A DNA stretch of 64,000 bases. Origin: Pontederia crassipes. Its lineage: Eukaryota; Streptophyta; Magnoliopsida; Commelinales; Pontederiaceae. Below the pieces are notes generated by a model. The model was not told where the DNA came from and searched no databases. It worked only from the letters and a program-made list of their open reading frames with translations. The DNA lies in contig CM060195.1 in assembly GCA_030549335.1 (NCBI GenBank), positions 31,066,874 to 31,130,873 on the forward strand, written 5' to 3'. Position numbers and translations under genes: made by a program. Below, one piece after another: positions 1 to 13,886 of the stretch. Every line of letters starts with the position of its first letter. Positions within the stretch are counted from its first letter, which is position 1.

Positions 1-225
1 ATCATGATCAGCAAGCATCAAACTCTCCAAATGAAAACTAGACAAATAAGAATTAAATCAATATATTATCCAGCTCAAATGTGCAAATGTAGGATAATAT
101 TATGCTGAGAAGATAAATGCATGTAGATTAGGCATAATTATCAAAATATGAACATTTGAGGGCTTATATGCACATGAATTAGGATGGAAAACGAGTAGAA
201 ATTTAGTATGATTAGCTTGTGATCA
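1..225 (-). repeat. 3' LTR of the Tat-like element (partial)
   Basis: Direct repeat of 4482-4705. The LTR boundary at 225 is set by the adjacent polypurine tract on the minus strand. The rest of this LTR lies to the left of the window. Confidence 0.75.
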
Positions 226-3179
226 AACTCCCCCAAACTTAATCTTTTGCTTGTCCTCAAACAAAACATTCAGATATTAAGAACAATGATTGAATCAAAT
301 AGTTCACAAATGAATTCAAATTCAAATGTTTAAAATCAAATGAGTTTCCCACTTTGCTAACACTCTTTGCCATTCTTTCCAAATTCCAAATTCTAGCTGA
401 GGAATCACAAAGGCTAAAGCAAATTTATGCCATGAAAGAAGTACTAACAATAACTGATTTGAATTTAAGGGATTTTCAACTTTACTAAAAAAGTTGAACT
501 ACTAATCTCTTGATGAATAGATTTGTGTATTGCTTAAAAAGTTTGAAACCTGACTTTTATTCATGATAATGCAAATAAACATATTTGAAACCTGATTTTT
601 ATTCATGCTGGTCAACAGGATAAAAATCTTGGCTTTATTCAGGAGAGATTCCTTTTAGAATTTAACTCTCTTTATTCATGCATGCATGCAATGCAAAATG
701 CAACTTTTTATTTTATCATTTTCTTCATTTTTTTTCTTTTTTTTCTGTTCATGAAGTGCGCGGCAATTCAAACTCAAGTAAAGTTTAGATTCCTTAATAC
801 AAAGAGTCAAGTTTTCCTATTTAACATAGCAGCAAAAGCCTTGATTCCATTCTAGACATTTTCTAATTTCTAACCAATCCATGAGTGTCAGCTAGTGTTA
901 CCCACAAAAAGAAAAATTTTAGCTGAATTGAAATCAAATGCATCTGAATATGAGCTGGTTGAAGCAAAAAGATTAACAACCAAATCAATGATTATTTGGT
1001 GTTGGAGTGTACAAGCTATTATACTTAAGGATTTCTACTTAAGAATGATGAGCACAAATGATAACATGACTTGAGCTGAACTACAATGATAATAGTGATA
1101 ACATGGCTATAGACTAAATAGAGCTAAAACATGATAATTGAGTTCAGAAAAGTACCAAATTCCTCCCCCAAGCTTATCATCAGCACTGTCCTCAGTGATG
1201 AATCATCCAAGCAAGGAAGAAGGTTGGGTGAGTGTTCAACTTGTGAAATGAGAGGTAGGCATGTCTTGCTCCACTTTTTCTTTGAGTCTATCATTTCAAA
1301 ATTTGATATCAACAATGATTAATAGAATGAAGTCTTGATCAACTCTTCCAAGTATTGAATCAAATATGCAATTAATTGGAGAATGATCAATCTAGCAATC
1401 AATAAGATTCAGAAAGGGTTAAGAAATTCACTAAAATTTGGCAAAATTAGATTTGGACAACTGATATGAACAAGAAATCATAGTTATCATTATAATGATC
1501 ATAACATGAGTTAATAAGGATAATTAAGATAATCAGTTATCAAATGCATTTTAGTGAAAAATCAAAGATATGAGTCAAGAGTACTCCCTGAGCTGAATTT
1601 AATTCAGTGGTAGAAGATGTTCCTCTCTAATTTATTCTTGCAAAAACAAAAGGATATTAGATGTAAAAGGCTTAGGTTGCCTCTCAAGAAGCGCCCTACT
1701 TTAATGTCCTAGGCTAGACATTGTTACAACTCTTGATGTCAAGGAGGTTTAAATAGTATGATGTGGTCAAGTGAAGATCTCAATCTGTGGATAACTTCAC
1801 TAATCAAGTATGGATCTCTTAGTTTGCCAATGATTGACCTTTATTTTTCAGTTGGATATATTCCTCCTTCATTGTACCAGAAGTCTACTAGCTTCTCATT
1901 CCTAGAATCCTCATGTATGATAACTAAATCTCCTGGATCACCATCTTGTTTAAGCAGTCATTTCTTCAATGGCCTCTTTAATTGCATCATTGTTGGGAGA
2001 TATTTGAACTCTTGGTCCCAACTTTCAGTAGGTAAACATTGACCTTCCTTAATTGACTGTTTCATTCCTTCAACAAATTTGAATTCTACTATAGCTTCCT
2101 TTGTTCGAAAAGAAATTTCTTCCACTTTTGTATCCTCCTTGACCATTCCAGTCTCATCATGTGACTTTGCTGTAATAACTTGTTACCTTATGAGTCGGTC
2201 TTCAATGTGATTCATTGCTGCTATCATTGGAATACCCTTTTCAATAACTTCTGCAACTTCATGAGTGGATTGTGCTTTAAGTGTGACAACTTCCTTCTCA
2301 ATTTCAACCTCCATGAGCACTTCTTTCTCTTCATTTATTTCTCTCTCAATCTCCATCTTCATTTCCTGAAATTCTTCTTTCACATGGACATATTGGGTTT
2401 GTGGAGTTTCTGAATTGGATTGCAAATAAAGTTTAGCCATCAAGACTTAATTTTTAGCTACAGCCTTACATAGTTTCTCCATAATTGCATCTTGCTTCTC
2501 CATGATTGCATCTTGCTTCCTGATGATTTTCTCTAACATAATCTTCAATTTTGACTCTTCCATGGATTGATTAAGTGTTTGTTGATCTTCTGAAATATCC
2601 ATAGTTGTAACCTAAAAATCTGACACTTGACCTTTATTTTGATGGTAATACAAATGATTTTGTGAGTCATAAACATAAGGATTGCTGCTTAAGAACTCTT
2701 GCTCAGGATTCCAGTAATTTGAAACATAATGACTACTACTTGAGAAGTTTTCCTCACTATTCCAGTAATTTGAACTTTCATGACCATGTGAGGCATACAT
2801 GTAAGCATTAGAAAACTGTTGAAATTGTGACGATCCTTGATTGCAATGAACTTGCGATGGTTCTCCAACATCAAAATCTTATTTCTGAAGAGTTTTGAAC
2901 ATGATATCTTCAACTATAGAATCCAATTTCTCCTAACTCATTGACTTTTCACTTGATTGATAATAGTCATTGGGCCAAGTCTGCCAACTCATATCCATCA
3001 GATACTTAGTCTATCTCAGAAATCAAATTCAGAATTTTCTACACTATAAACTTGTCATACAATGAAATTAAGTGCAATGATATCAAAAGTAGGAGTAAAC
3101 ATAAAATGGAATAGAGATTAAGATAAGATTGATAACAGCAAAAGTGATTTGAAAGTGCAAGTGCAAATGGAATATATGG

Positions 3180-4705
3180 TCTAAACTCCTCACTTCACTA
3201 AACTGCAAGTGCACAGATCAGAGTAGTAGACCCGAATGTCGTATCCACAGTGATTTGAAACTAAAGATTCACTAACTAATTTTGATTAATCCTAAACTAA
3301 GTTAACTTTTTTTGGTATTTTTAAGTGACTGATATAACAAATATGAAATGTTCTCTTAGGAAAGAGATTCATATAATATTCTGTTATGGAATGGATTAGA
3401 ACAACTTAGCAATACAAATCAAACCAGATTCAACCTGTAAAAATTATTTTCACAGTGTATTAAAGTTAGAACTAAGTATCACACTTTCATATGAATATTA
3501 GTTAGGTTGATTCAACATTGGTTTCCACTTATATTAGATTATCATGAAACCTCTAGCTCAATGCGTAAATACAATCAAATCCACAACTAGTGCTGATATT
3601 CTTGGTTTATCTCTAAACAACAAGAGAATCTAAAATCAACCTCTCGGCTGCCATTCCAATACGATATTCATATCAACAAAAGCAAATAGATCCATTCTCA
3701 GCATGGATTACTTAGAACCAGGAAACTAACTCAACAGAAATCACAATTGAAATCAAAATCCAAAAACTAATTGTTAATGTTCTTGTTTTATTTCTAAACA
3801 TCAAGAGAATCTATAATCAGCCTCTCAGCTGTCATTACAAGATGAGATTCACATTAGCAAGAAGTAAAATGATGCATTCAGATCTTGACAATGATAAAAC
3901 TAGAAAACAAATGGTTATGCTCTTGACTCATTTCTGAGCAAGAAAGAATCAAACAACAACTTCTCTGTTGTCACTAAAAAATAGGATTCACATGAACATA
4001 AAATTGATTTGAAAACATTCAGAAATGCACTAACATCAATGGAAAAAGTGTTGTTCAATCATCCATCCATAAACAGAAATTAAACTATTATCCTATCCTA
4101 AGAGAGCTAAGATTTAGCTCCTCATAAGTGATGAAAACAATAGAAATCAGATGAGGAACATAATCATAAACATCCTAAAATGTAAAAGAAGAACAATCAA
4201 CTCCAGCAAGAAAAAACCCTCTGCCTCCAGCCTAAATGGCTAGGAGAGAAGCCCCCCCTTTTGCTCCTCAACATCCTCCTTTTATAGGAGATTATCATCA
4301 CCATTTAATATTGATGAGAACCTTCCATTCCATCTGATTTTGCCATCTGTCCTATGGTCCTTTCTTTTTTCTCTGCCAAAAGATTCATTTTTGCAACCTT
4401 TTGGGCAGTCTGCACACTTGTGATCCCCCTCCTTTTCCAACAACAATATTTGTCTTTTTATCCTTGATTTGGTCCTACAACATCATGATCAACAAGTATC
4501 AAACTCTCTAAATGAAAACTAGACAAATAAGAACTAAATCAATATATTATCCAGCTCAAATGTGCAAATGTAGGATAATATTATGCTGAGAAGATAAATG
4601 CATGTAGATTAGGCATAATTATCAGAATATCAACATTTGAGGGCTTATATGCAATGAATTAGGATGGAAAACGAGTAGAAATTTAGTATGATTAGCTTGT
4701 GATCA
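3180..4705 (-). repeat. 5' LTR of the Tat-like element
   Basis: The outer boundary at 4705 is sharp: beyond it the sequence changes to a gypsy RNase H fragment. The inner boundary is not resolved; I place it near 3.2 kb, where a segment like the 3' part of known Tat/Ogre LTRs lies (phrase GTGCACTTGCAG on the minus strand). No convincing primer-binding site was found. This makes the LTR roughly 1.5 kb. Confidence 0.5.
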
Positions 4706-5290
4706 CATTGGTCGAACAAGTGCTTCGAAGACTTGAAGGTCGCAGTGGTGGCCGTGCTTGCGCCTTCCCAACTAGATCGTCCATTTGAGGTGCAAACGTA
4801 TGCGTTCGACTTTGCCCTAGGCAGTGTTCTCATGCAGAAGGGCCACCCTGTGGCCTTTGAGAGCAGTAGGCCGAGCAACGTGACCTCGTACATGACAAGG
4901 AGATGACGGTCATGGTGCACTACCTACGCACCTAGCTCCTCAGGAGTGCATTCATTGTTAAGACTGACAATGTTGTTGTTTCTTACTTCCAAAATCAAAA
5001 GAAGATATGTCCAAAGCAGGTGAGATGGCAGGACTTCCTAACGCATTTCGACTATACATGGAGTACAAGACAAGGCGCAGCAACGTTGTGACCGACACCC
5101 TAAGTCGCAAGGTGCAACTCACGACTATCTCAATCATCCGCCTGGACTTCCAAGAACAAAATCCGTGAAGAGTTGAAGCACGACTCCAGGGAAATGGAGA
5201 TGCTTCGACTTGTCAAGGAGGACAAGTCATGATGCTTTTGGATGAAGGACGAACTTCTATTCACGATGGGATGCCGGTTGTATGTCCCAT
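4706..5290 (+). mobile_element. Ty3/gypsy pol remnant (RNase H into integrase N-terminus)
   Basis: Plus-strand reading shows the gypsy RNase H signature (FEVQTYAFDFALGSVLMQKG, then GHPVAFESSRPSN), followed by the TDN motif, a SYFQNQKK-like stretch, the VRWQDFL segment and the TLSRK motif that ends RNase H, then the linker towards integrase. The upstream reverse transcriptase is missing because the Tat-like LTR begins at 4705. The piece is broken, with several interruptions, and much older than the element inserted beside it. Confidence 0.8.
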
Positions 5291-5544
5291 GGTGGGATGT
5301 CGGTTGTACGCCCGAGTTTCTTTGTTCTTGAAGGACGGATAAAACCCCATGTACGCAATTAGAATCTGACCTGAATTTTGACTGAGCTGGCCCAAGTTTA
5401 TGGTGGCCCAACCTAGGTTTCCCTCATCATGTGCAGCCTTCGGTTCACCCGACCAGCCTAGTTGAGCTTGAGGTACATCCCCCGTTCTAGAGATAGAAGA
5501 GTTAGAGTATAGTGTTCTGACGTTCGGTCTGAGCCACATCAAAA
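5291..5544. other. Repeat-derived flank of CACTA element 1
   Basis: No gene. It holds short repeats of the phrase GATG(C/T)CGGTTGTA and phrases such as GCTGGCCCAAGTTT. Similar wording appears just beyond the CACTA element, from 13884, so both sides probably belong to one older repeat that the CACTA element split. Confidence 0.5.
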
Positions 5545-7574
5545 CACTACAAGAAAACTAGCGATTAGCGACGCTAAATAGCGTCCCAACTTCTAGTGAC
5601 ACTGCGTCGATGCCACGATCGTCGTTATAGTGCCGCAGTTGATTCCCAAAAATGGAGATGCTGCTTGCCTCTCAATAGCATCACATTAGTATTATCTTAG
5701 CATTTCGTGAAATAGACGCTAAAGGAGGCACCATAAAGATGCTACTTAGCCGCTATTATTGTGTGCGGTTGAGCGAAAATGCGTGGAAGAACTTAACGTT
5801 ATTGTAGCGTCGACAACTTTCGATGCGAATCTAGCGTCTCAGGATTTGAGATGCTATGTCGACACTAAATAGGAATCGATATGAGTGTTGTACATTTGCG
5901 CTGGTTTAGCGCCGAGAAGTGCGACGCTATGTGACATCACAAATAATACGACGCTATGTAGACGCCAATATAAAGACATATTCCTATTGTTGCCTTTACA
6001 TGTAACACATACAATGCTTAATTGACACTATTTTAACACTTACTTGACGTCTCATAACTATATATGTTTGAGGAATATATATGTTAAATAAGAAATAGAT
6101 AACTATATATACGCTATCTATATTTATATAATTATGTTAATATTTTGACGCAACCCCATATATGTTAATATATATTATCTATACTATACTTTAATGACTA
6201 AATAAATTAAATATTATATATGTACCTTCAACATATATATGTATTCCTACATAATTACCTATATATGCCTACATCATAGGAGTGTTCCTAAATATATAAT
6301 TTCTTATATATATTATATATGTTACTTATGCATACAATATATATCATATCTTAATTATACATATATTATTTTTATATTCTTAATGGAATTATGATGGTTG
6401 AATTAAGGGATATGATTTGTTACAAATTATTCCATTTTAGCACCGTAGTGAAGGCTCAATAGCGTATACGTAGCGCCACAATAGAGTTGCAATTATTGTC
6501 GATGCTACAGAGGCACTATTGGTGTCTCTCTAGCGTCTCGTCATTGGGACGCTAACACGTATGAGACGCTACGTCAACGCTAGTGTGTCGCTAATATGTT
6601 TTACCAACTCATTAACGTCTCTATAGCGCCGTAGTAGTGAACTTTTTATTACACTCACTTAATCGGACACATATAGACATATAAATACATATAAATACTT
6701 ATAATTATATATAATAAGTACACATATACATAATATTATCACTTAATCCCGCACATATAAACGTATACATACATATATATATTTATAATATGTATACATA
6801 TACACGTTATTGTTACTTAATCTCGCACATATATAGACATATACATACACATATATACTTATAATATATATAGATATACACATTGTTGTGACTTAATCTC
6901 TCACACGTAGACATGTACATACACATATATTAGATATATATATACACAATTTTGTCATATACACATATACATATAGACTTATAATTTTTGCACTTCATAA
7001 TTTTTAGATTGTGGGAAGGAAACAAAATGACTGGAACGGTAACAATGCGATGAGATGCTATCTTGAATATATAGACCTAACATACATATAATAGAAAATT
7101 ACAATATATAAAAAATTTATAATAGAAAATTAGAATATAGAAAACCTATTAATAAAGAAAATTACATACACATAATAGAAAATTAGAATATAGAAAACAT
7201 ATTAGCGTCGCCCTGGTGTCTCCATATTGAGACACTAAGATAACGGTGACGCTACTACGACGCTAGTAATTTATTTTAAGGATGCATTAGCTTCTCTATA
7301 GCGCCGAATTAGTCGACTTTTTATTACCCTCACTTAATCGGACACATATTGACATATAAATACAAATATATAACACATACACATATATATATTATTATCA
7401 CTTAATATCGCACATATAATCTTAAATTAGGAAAAAAATTTGAAATAGCGTCCCACCTTAGCGTCTAAGTAGCGTCGCGTCTAAGTGAGGCGCTAAATAC
7501 TTAACTTAAATCCCTAACTCCTTTTCGGCGTTTTCACTTTTTACTGATACTTTGCTCGCTCGCCGATTTTCACC

Positions 7575-7735
7575 GCAATCGATGATGCCTGACGGTTGAC
7601 GCCCACTACTATGCCCGATGGTCGATGCTAGCTGCTCCGACGCCCGACGGATGACGCCCGCAGCTCCGACGCCCGATGATCGATGCTCGCTGCTCTGATG
7701 CCCAACAGTCGATGCCAGTTGCTCTGACGCCCACG
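7575..7735. repeat. 29-30 bp minisatellite in CACTA 1
   Basis: About five imperfect units of roughly 29 bp, each like CCCGATGGTCGATGC followed by a GCTGCTCCGACG-like half. It opens a GC-rich, C/T-rich stretch (7575-8115) with long open frames on both strands, translating to low-complexity Pro/Ser/Leu-rich or Arg/Gly-rich protein. I do not regard these frames as genes. Confidence 0.65.
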
Positions 7736-8180
7736 CCCGACCCCGCCCTCGTCGAACTCACCTTCGTCCACCCAACTGCCCTCCTTCGGTTCGCCCTATG
7801 TCGACCTCCTTTGCCCAACCACCCTCCTCCTCTCTCTGCCTCCTCCACCCTCCAACGCCCAACCATCCTCCTCCTCTCTCTGCCCTCGTCAAACCCGCCA
7901 TCATCTTCCCAACCGTCATCCTTTGATTCGCCTTGTACCGGCCTCCTCCGCCCAAACTCCCTCTGCCGCTCTCTGCCTCTATGGCCCGCTGCCCTCCGCC
8001 TCCTCCACAGCCCTCCCTCTGCCTCCTCCGCCCTATGTGCTCCTCCGTCCGGTGCCGTCCGTCGCCTTCCTCCACCGTTTACCCTCCTCCGTCGCCCGCC
8101 ATCATCCATTATGTAATCCCTAGTTAATTTGCTATTTTTAAATCTAATACTATGTTAAGTTAATTACTTGAAACTAATCT

Positions 8181-10991
8181 TGGTCGACGCTTAGATTTGA
8201 AATGGCATATGTTAGGTTGGAGAGCTTATATCACAACCATTAGATTAAAATGAATGCATAGGATTTGTCCAAAAAATAGGGCCAAATATAAGCCTTAGTT
8301 AAAAGGGGGCATCAGAGGTTTTGTTTGTCGAAAGTTTCTCTCTCATCATCGGCGGCTCCTTTCCTTCGACGATCAAGCGCTGTGGCAGCATTCTTCTCCA
8401 ACGACGACCTCGACTTCTTCTCTGACCTTCCTCGCGGTCGATACCCGAGCGACATCTTCTGGCCTTCCTCTCCAACGATCAAGCTACCGTTTTGACCTTC
8501 CTCGTCGACAACCCGAGCCACGCTGACATGTCTCTCTCCAACAAATGAGCAATTGTTGTGATCTTCCTCTGTGGCAACCTTGCGATCTTACTCCTGCAAC
8601 AGTCCGAGTTCCTCTCTGACGATTGATTGACCTCGCTGTAATTTTTCTTCTTCAATAAGTTTAATCCTTTCACGGATTACCTGATCTACAACTTACTGTA
8701 ATCATTTCACAGATTATTATATCTGCATTTCATTTCCGTGATCAATGGAAGAAGAAGCTTTCCTAATGATGAAGACCCTATTAGAAAGAAGGTTTGTGAT
8801 AAATTTGGTATGTGCCACCATTATTTGTTGTTTTTTTGTTAGCTTGTTTTATGTGTACCTTTTTGGAACAAACTCAAATGTTAATTTATTTTCTCATCTT
8901 ACAGGCTGTAAAACGACAAGCGATGCTGAATTTCTGACTAAAGAATGTTGTCCGAGTGTATACATATTTTGTGCATCTAATTCTTTGGCATTTATCTGGC
9001 TTTGCACTGATGCAATGGAGCTTTAAGCTGGATTGCACTGATTTTTTTTAGGAGGTTGCAATGGAGCTCTAAGTTGGGACTGCACTCATAAGTCTGATTT
9101 TTTTTTATTTTTTGAGGAGGTTGGGACTGCACTGATGAAGCCCTCTGTTTATGTTTCTTGTGAGACAATTGGTCAAAGGCATTCTGATCTCTTGTAAATC
9201 ATTAGTGATCGTGGCACTTTGTGTCAGTTATGCATGTGTGCTGCTTTGTACTCGGGTGCTAGCAAATGATGAGCTTGTAAGCGTTTTGGATTTATTTTTC
9301 CAATTTGTAGATTTTTTTCTCCTTGCTGGTGCATAATGTGATAGTTCATGGGTATGTTAGTCCCTCTTGAAGATATAGCTTGACAGTGGCAATTCTCTTT
9401 GCATTTATTAAACATACACATATACATAAGTTGTTTGAAATCATCCTCAAACCAATACAAAGTTTATAACCATCAACCCTGTAAAACATCTTAGTACTCG
9501 CATACTCTAGTTCCAAAAGATACAACTCCAACAAAAAAAATCTCCAAACATCCTCAGGATAGTGCCTCCTTGAAACTCCTAGTACTAAACATTTGATATC
9601 AAACTGCACATAAAACAAACAAATACCATGTTAGTTCAATTTGAGGCTACCTCATAGAAATTGCGCATAGGATTCAGATAATCCTCTCTTGAATTTAGTC
9701 ATAGCTAGCAATTGGCTACTACCACCAGATTTCATATTGTCCTGGAGCCCAATTGTCAGCTTATTCACAATATCTCTTTCAGAACTTCAATATACCTTAA
9801 CTTAATGAAGCAATGTGAGTTTCCATGTCCAACTTCATGCATTTCGACAAAAAAAAAACATCCATTTTTTAACCAAGCTAATGGTTTGTTATCACGTCTC
9901 AGCCCATATATGCAAGCTCAAAAGGTTGCAGTGAATGAAACCCCTGAAGCAACATCTCTTATATATGCATTTCCCGTGCAGCACTATGAGTGTATATGAG
10001 ATAGCAAATAAATAATGAGCATTTTCTGCAATTAGTGAACTCTGTTAAAAGCATTTTATGCAAAATACATTTTCAGCACCATTAATGTGGTAATCAATAG
10101 CTATCTATATTAACATTACATCAAACAAATAATGAGCAAAAATTTAGGAGTATGAAAAAAGAAAGTAATATTGAAGCCAAACCACCATGTTGAATAACTT
10201 GAATAACAGTCAAGTTGAATGAATATCATTCATGCTAAAAAAAGAGGACAAATAATTTTTAAGTGTCAGAAATTATAAGCATTCAATATGCCTTAAAAAA
10301 TATCTTGGAACTGCAATAAGAAATGTTACTCAAAATACGGCAAGACATTAACATTAAAATTTCTGTAGTTTTTCCAATGAGATACTTAATCTCTTGCCTT
10401 TCCAATTTGAACGTTCATTCATTACGTAACGTGATTTGCATGCAGGGTTGGTTGAAAAAATCAGAGCTAAAATGTTGTTGAACGAATACGAAAAGCTACG
10501 GAATATCCGTTACTGCACTTCAACAAAAAATGGCTAGGACAATGAGTCGCCGCTCATCAATAGTTGATGGCAAGGATAACGAAACGAGTTGCCGCGCATC
10601 AACAAATCCCTCTTTTCCTCGTCCTTTCAATACATCCGCGTATGAGTCACCGTACTTCGATGGATCAAATCGTCGCGCTTCGCTGTGCTCCAATGAACAA
10701 CGAGTCGCCGGTGTTCCCCGAACGCTTCCCTGTCCTAATTTAGAGACGATGAGCTGCAATGAGAAAGGGAAAGGGCAAAGAAAATGCCACAGCAATGCTC
10801 GATTGTCCAAGGAGAGGAGCCGCCGAGGATGAGCGAGAATCTTTTGGTGAAAAAACCTCAGATGCTGTCTTAAGTTAGGGCTTTTATTGGCCCTATTTTT
10901 TGGCTGAATCCTGAACATTCATTTGAACTTGATGGCTGTGATATGAACTCTCCAACCTAACTTAAGTTGCTTTAAATCTAAGCATCGATCA
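8181..10991. mobile_element. Long-inverted-repeat element (MULE or foldback type) nested in CACTA 1
   Basis: The left arm (8181 to about 8520) is the reverse complement of the right arm (about 10640-10991). Shared landmarks are GCTTAGATTT, GTTAGGTTGGAGAG, CCAAAAAATAGGGCCAA and CGGCGGCTCCT. By eye the arms are about 75% identical over 250 bp or more. Long terminal inverted repeats fit a Mutator-like element, but I find no matching 9-bp target duplication. Inside, 8745-8807 plus 8905-8937 could form a short reading frame split by an intron-like GTATGT...ACAG segment (8808-8904). It encodes only about 31 residues, starting MEEEAFLMMKTLLERRF, with no recognised domain. The rest (9030-10500) holds no supported gene. 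Confidence 0.55.
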
Positions 10992-11152
10992 GGAAACACA
11001 CGACTAAGATGCTGCTCTACATATTCATTTTTCTCAAAAAAATTATCAGTATTTGGTACTCAAAATATACATTATGATCGATTTTGAATATGACGATTAA
11101 GTATTTGAAACATATGATATTGGACTTCATAACTTCAAAATCACATGTTTCA

Positions 11153-11600
<448 letters not shown>

Positions 11601-12140
11601 ACGAAAATGACAAAGTTAGATCGTAGTTGGATTCGTTGTTAGAAGGATAAATGTGACGTTACAATAGAAGAATATAAGGATGGTGTTGATGAATTTATTA
11701 ATGTGGCATATTAAAATGAAGGTGTTGCTTCTTCATATAGCAAAATCTTATGTGCATGTCGGAAGTGCAAATATTATTAATGGAAAGTAAGATATGATGT
11801 GCAGAAGGATTTATATTAGATGTTATCAATGGTTCTTCATGGCAAAGAAAGATACCAATGTGGGCGAATCGAGCAATCCGTATAGGGACATGATACGAGA
11901 CGCAATGTTAGATGAATTTTTTGGCAAAACATTGATTGCAGGATCACTTTCATACCCGCTAGTACCGTGCGAATGTCAATGCTCTATTCTTTTCCACTTG
12001 CTGGAAGGGGCATGATCGTGGAAAGATGTCCAAATTCAAGTGTGGGATGACATCTTTCAAGCCTTTATGGTATGATCTTCTATTTGGATTACATAATTTA
12101 TTTTATATTATTTTTAAATTACTTTTAATGTATTGTGTAG
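11601..12140. other. CACTA 1 internal region upstream of the TnpA-like gene
   Basis: It may contain first exons of the TnpA-like gene, for example 11794-12015, which encodes a stretch containing NVGESSNPYRDMIRDAML. No family signature is clear there. The bases before 12141 end in GTGTAG, a plausible splice acceptor for the recognisable exon. Confidence 0.35.
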
Positions 12141-13120
12141 GAGGAAAATCAGTTTCATCCGGATCTTAATTTAAGGACAATCCGAAGAGCTTTTGAGGAG
12201 GTGACTGCGAAACGCCTTTGGGATCGATTGTACAAGTTTCGCAAGGTCATCACGTCCGCTGGCCTCACTTTGGAGCAAGGCATAAAAAGATGCCCAAGGC
12301 ATATTAGGCACTCAGTTTGGGAGTCCTTATGTAGGAAATAGTAAGTATGTTTACTTTTAAATTATTTTTATTAAATTTATAATTTTTTAAAGTCTAAGTA
12401 TTTGATGTTCATAAATGACAGATGAACGATGGCAAAGGAAGTCAAAAAAGTCAAGAGTTAACCAGCTTTCAAAGTATGAGGCCCACATCTACATAGGAGG
12501 GTCGATATGATTTGACGAGCATCGACGACGCATGGTAATTTACATACAAATTCAATTAATCAAACTTTTCACTTATACTTATTTTATAAAATTTGAAACT
12601 TTATTGTAGGAGAAGAAACAAGGCGGTCTTATGGACTTTCGCGTGGTCTACGAGGCCACGCATAAGAAGTTGTTGACGTTAGTGCACTATTTTTTAAATG
12701 CGTAATGTTTAAATTTTTTAGGATGAGTATAATGCGAAAATTGTTGAAAAGTACGAAGATAATCTGAGTACTCAGTTACCAAGTAATGTTTCTTGTAAGG
12801 GATTCATGTTTTAATTTATGTATTTTTTTATATATAATTTATATTATATGATTGTATAATTTTTTTATTTCATAGAGGACCCTGCTATTTGGGAGGAAGT
12901 AGCTGGCACGACACGAGAAGGATACTTGTGTGGCCTCGGCACAACCGCTCAGGTACCTAGGAGGAGCGAAAGATATGCAAGCGGCCCATTTGCTCCGAGC
13001 TCATCCGCTGTACCTGATATGACGTAGCTATCCCAACAACTATCGCAACAACTATCAAAGCAGATATTACAGCAGCTGTCGCAGCAATTGGCTCCGCTAT
13101 TGAGGCGATTGAAGGATTGA
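12141..13120 (+). pseudogene. Decayed TnpA-like (Transposase_24 type) CACTA accessory gene
   Basis: Exon-like blocks with plausible splice sites lie at 12141-12340, 12422-12534, 12610-12680, 12722-12794 and 12876-13120. They encode, in order, a block with KRLWDRLYKFRKV, one with GLMDFRVVYEATHKK, one with DEYNAKIVEKYEDNLS, then EVAGTTREGYLCGLG and a Gln/Leu coiled tail (QLSQQLSQQLSKQ). This matches the layout of Ptta/En/Spm Transposase_24 proteins: the F..ATH.KK motif, an acidic helix, then G..G...GLG. In-frame stops (TAG near 12506 and 13030) and frame changes between blocks show it is dead. Family knowledge suggests it once bound the element's subterminal repeats. Confidence 0.65.
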
Positions 13121-13886
13121 TCCCGACGCAGAATCAATCCCCGTGAGGCCATAGACTGAGCATGTCGAAATCGAACGTCCAGAATGACAACAATAACTTT
13201 CAAACCTAGGATAGAAATAAATCGTGGATAAAAACTATACTTTTGTTACTTATAGACTTATTATTAGATATATGTATAGTTTGTTAGTTCAGTTTATTAC
13301 TTCTCATATTCTTATCTTAAATATTGTGCATGTGATGCTTTCATATTATGCATGTGGAATATCAATGCATTTATATGCATTATATAATTATATGGCGTGG
13401 GAAGGGAAAAATATGATTGTAATGAGTAAAAAAATCTATGATTAGCGCCTCCGTCGCGTCACACTCACGTTGCAGACGTAGTCGATGATATATTAAATAC
13501 ATCATCTTTAGTGTCTCATTGGCGATGCAACAGACATGATATTGGCCTCACGATAGCGCCGAACTCGCGTCAACTAACGCATAACGTTAGCGTCTCTTGA
13601 GCGCCGGAATAGCATTTTGATTGTTGCACCACTTTAGCGTCGTTTGACGACAGCTCCCAACCAGACGTGTCTTCGTAACGTCGAGGTAGCGTCGACTGTT
13701 GACGCTAGTAGTGTCTCTGACTTCTTTGGCTCTGTTGGGATGCCATTAGCCACTGATTTTCGACGTCGCATTTTGTCGACACTATTTGGATGCTCAAGGG
13801 ATGCTATATATGTTTCAGAGACTCAATAGCGCCGCATTAGCATCCCGATTGTTGGGTCGCTATTATCCGATTTTCTTGTAGTGAAA

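Larger units (their letters stand above)
1..4705 (-). mobile_element. Tat/Ogre-like Ty3/gypsy-derived LTR element, no pol visible, cut by window edge
   Basis: The first 225 bases recur at 4482-4705 with about 3% difference by eye, so these are the two LTRs of one element. Directly above position 225 lies a pyrimidine tract (CTCCCCCAAACTTAATC) that on the minus strand is a polypurine tract followed by TGATCACAAGC, the LTR start, which fixes the minus orientation. The internal part (226 to about 3.2 kb) shows only short open segments; one around 2.6-3.0 kb encodes a Tyr/Asn/Ser-rich stretch starting MSWQTWPNDYYQ, a type found in the non-coding-like regions of Tat-lineage plant elements. No protease, reverse transcriptase or integrase is seen, so it looks non-autonomous and broken. 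LTR similarity suggests insertion within the last one to two million years. It sits inside an older gypsy remnant. Confidence 0.7.

Noticed and set aside
1131-2443. Small plus- and minus-strand frames in the first LTR element
   Set aside because: Degenerate internal sequence of a non-autonomous retroelement; described as part of that element rather than as genes.
7609-8127. Overlapping open frames on both strands (up to 166 codons) in the GC-rich part of CACTA 1
   Set aside because: Low-complexity Pro/Ser/Leu or Arg/Gly translations in all frames of a C/T-biased stretch; no domain, no start context, no splice structure.
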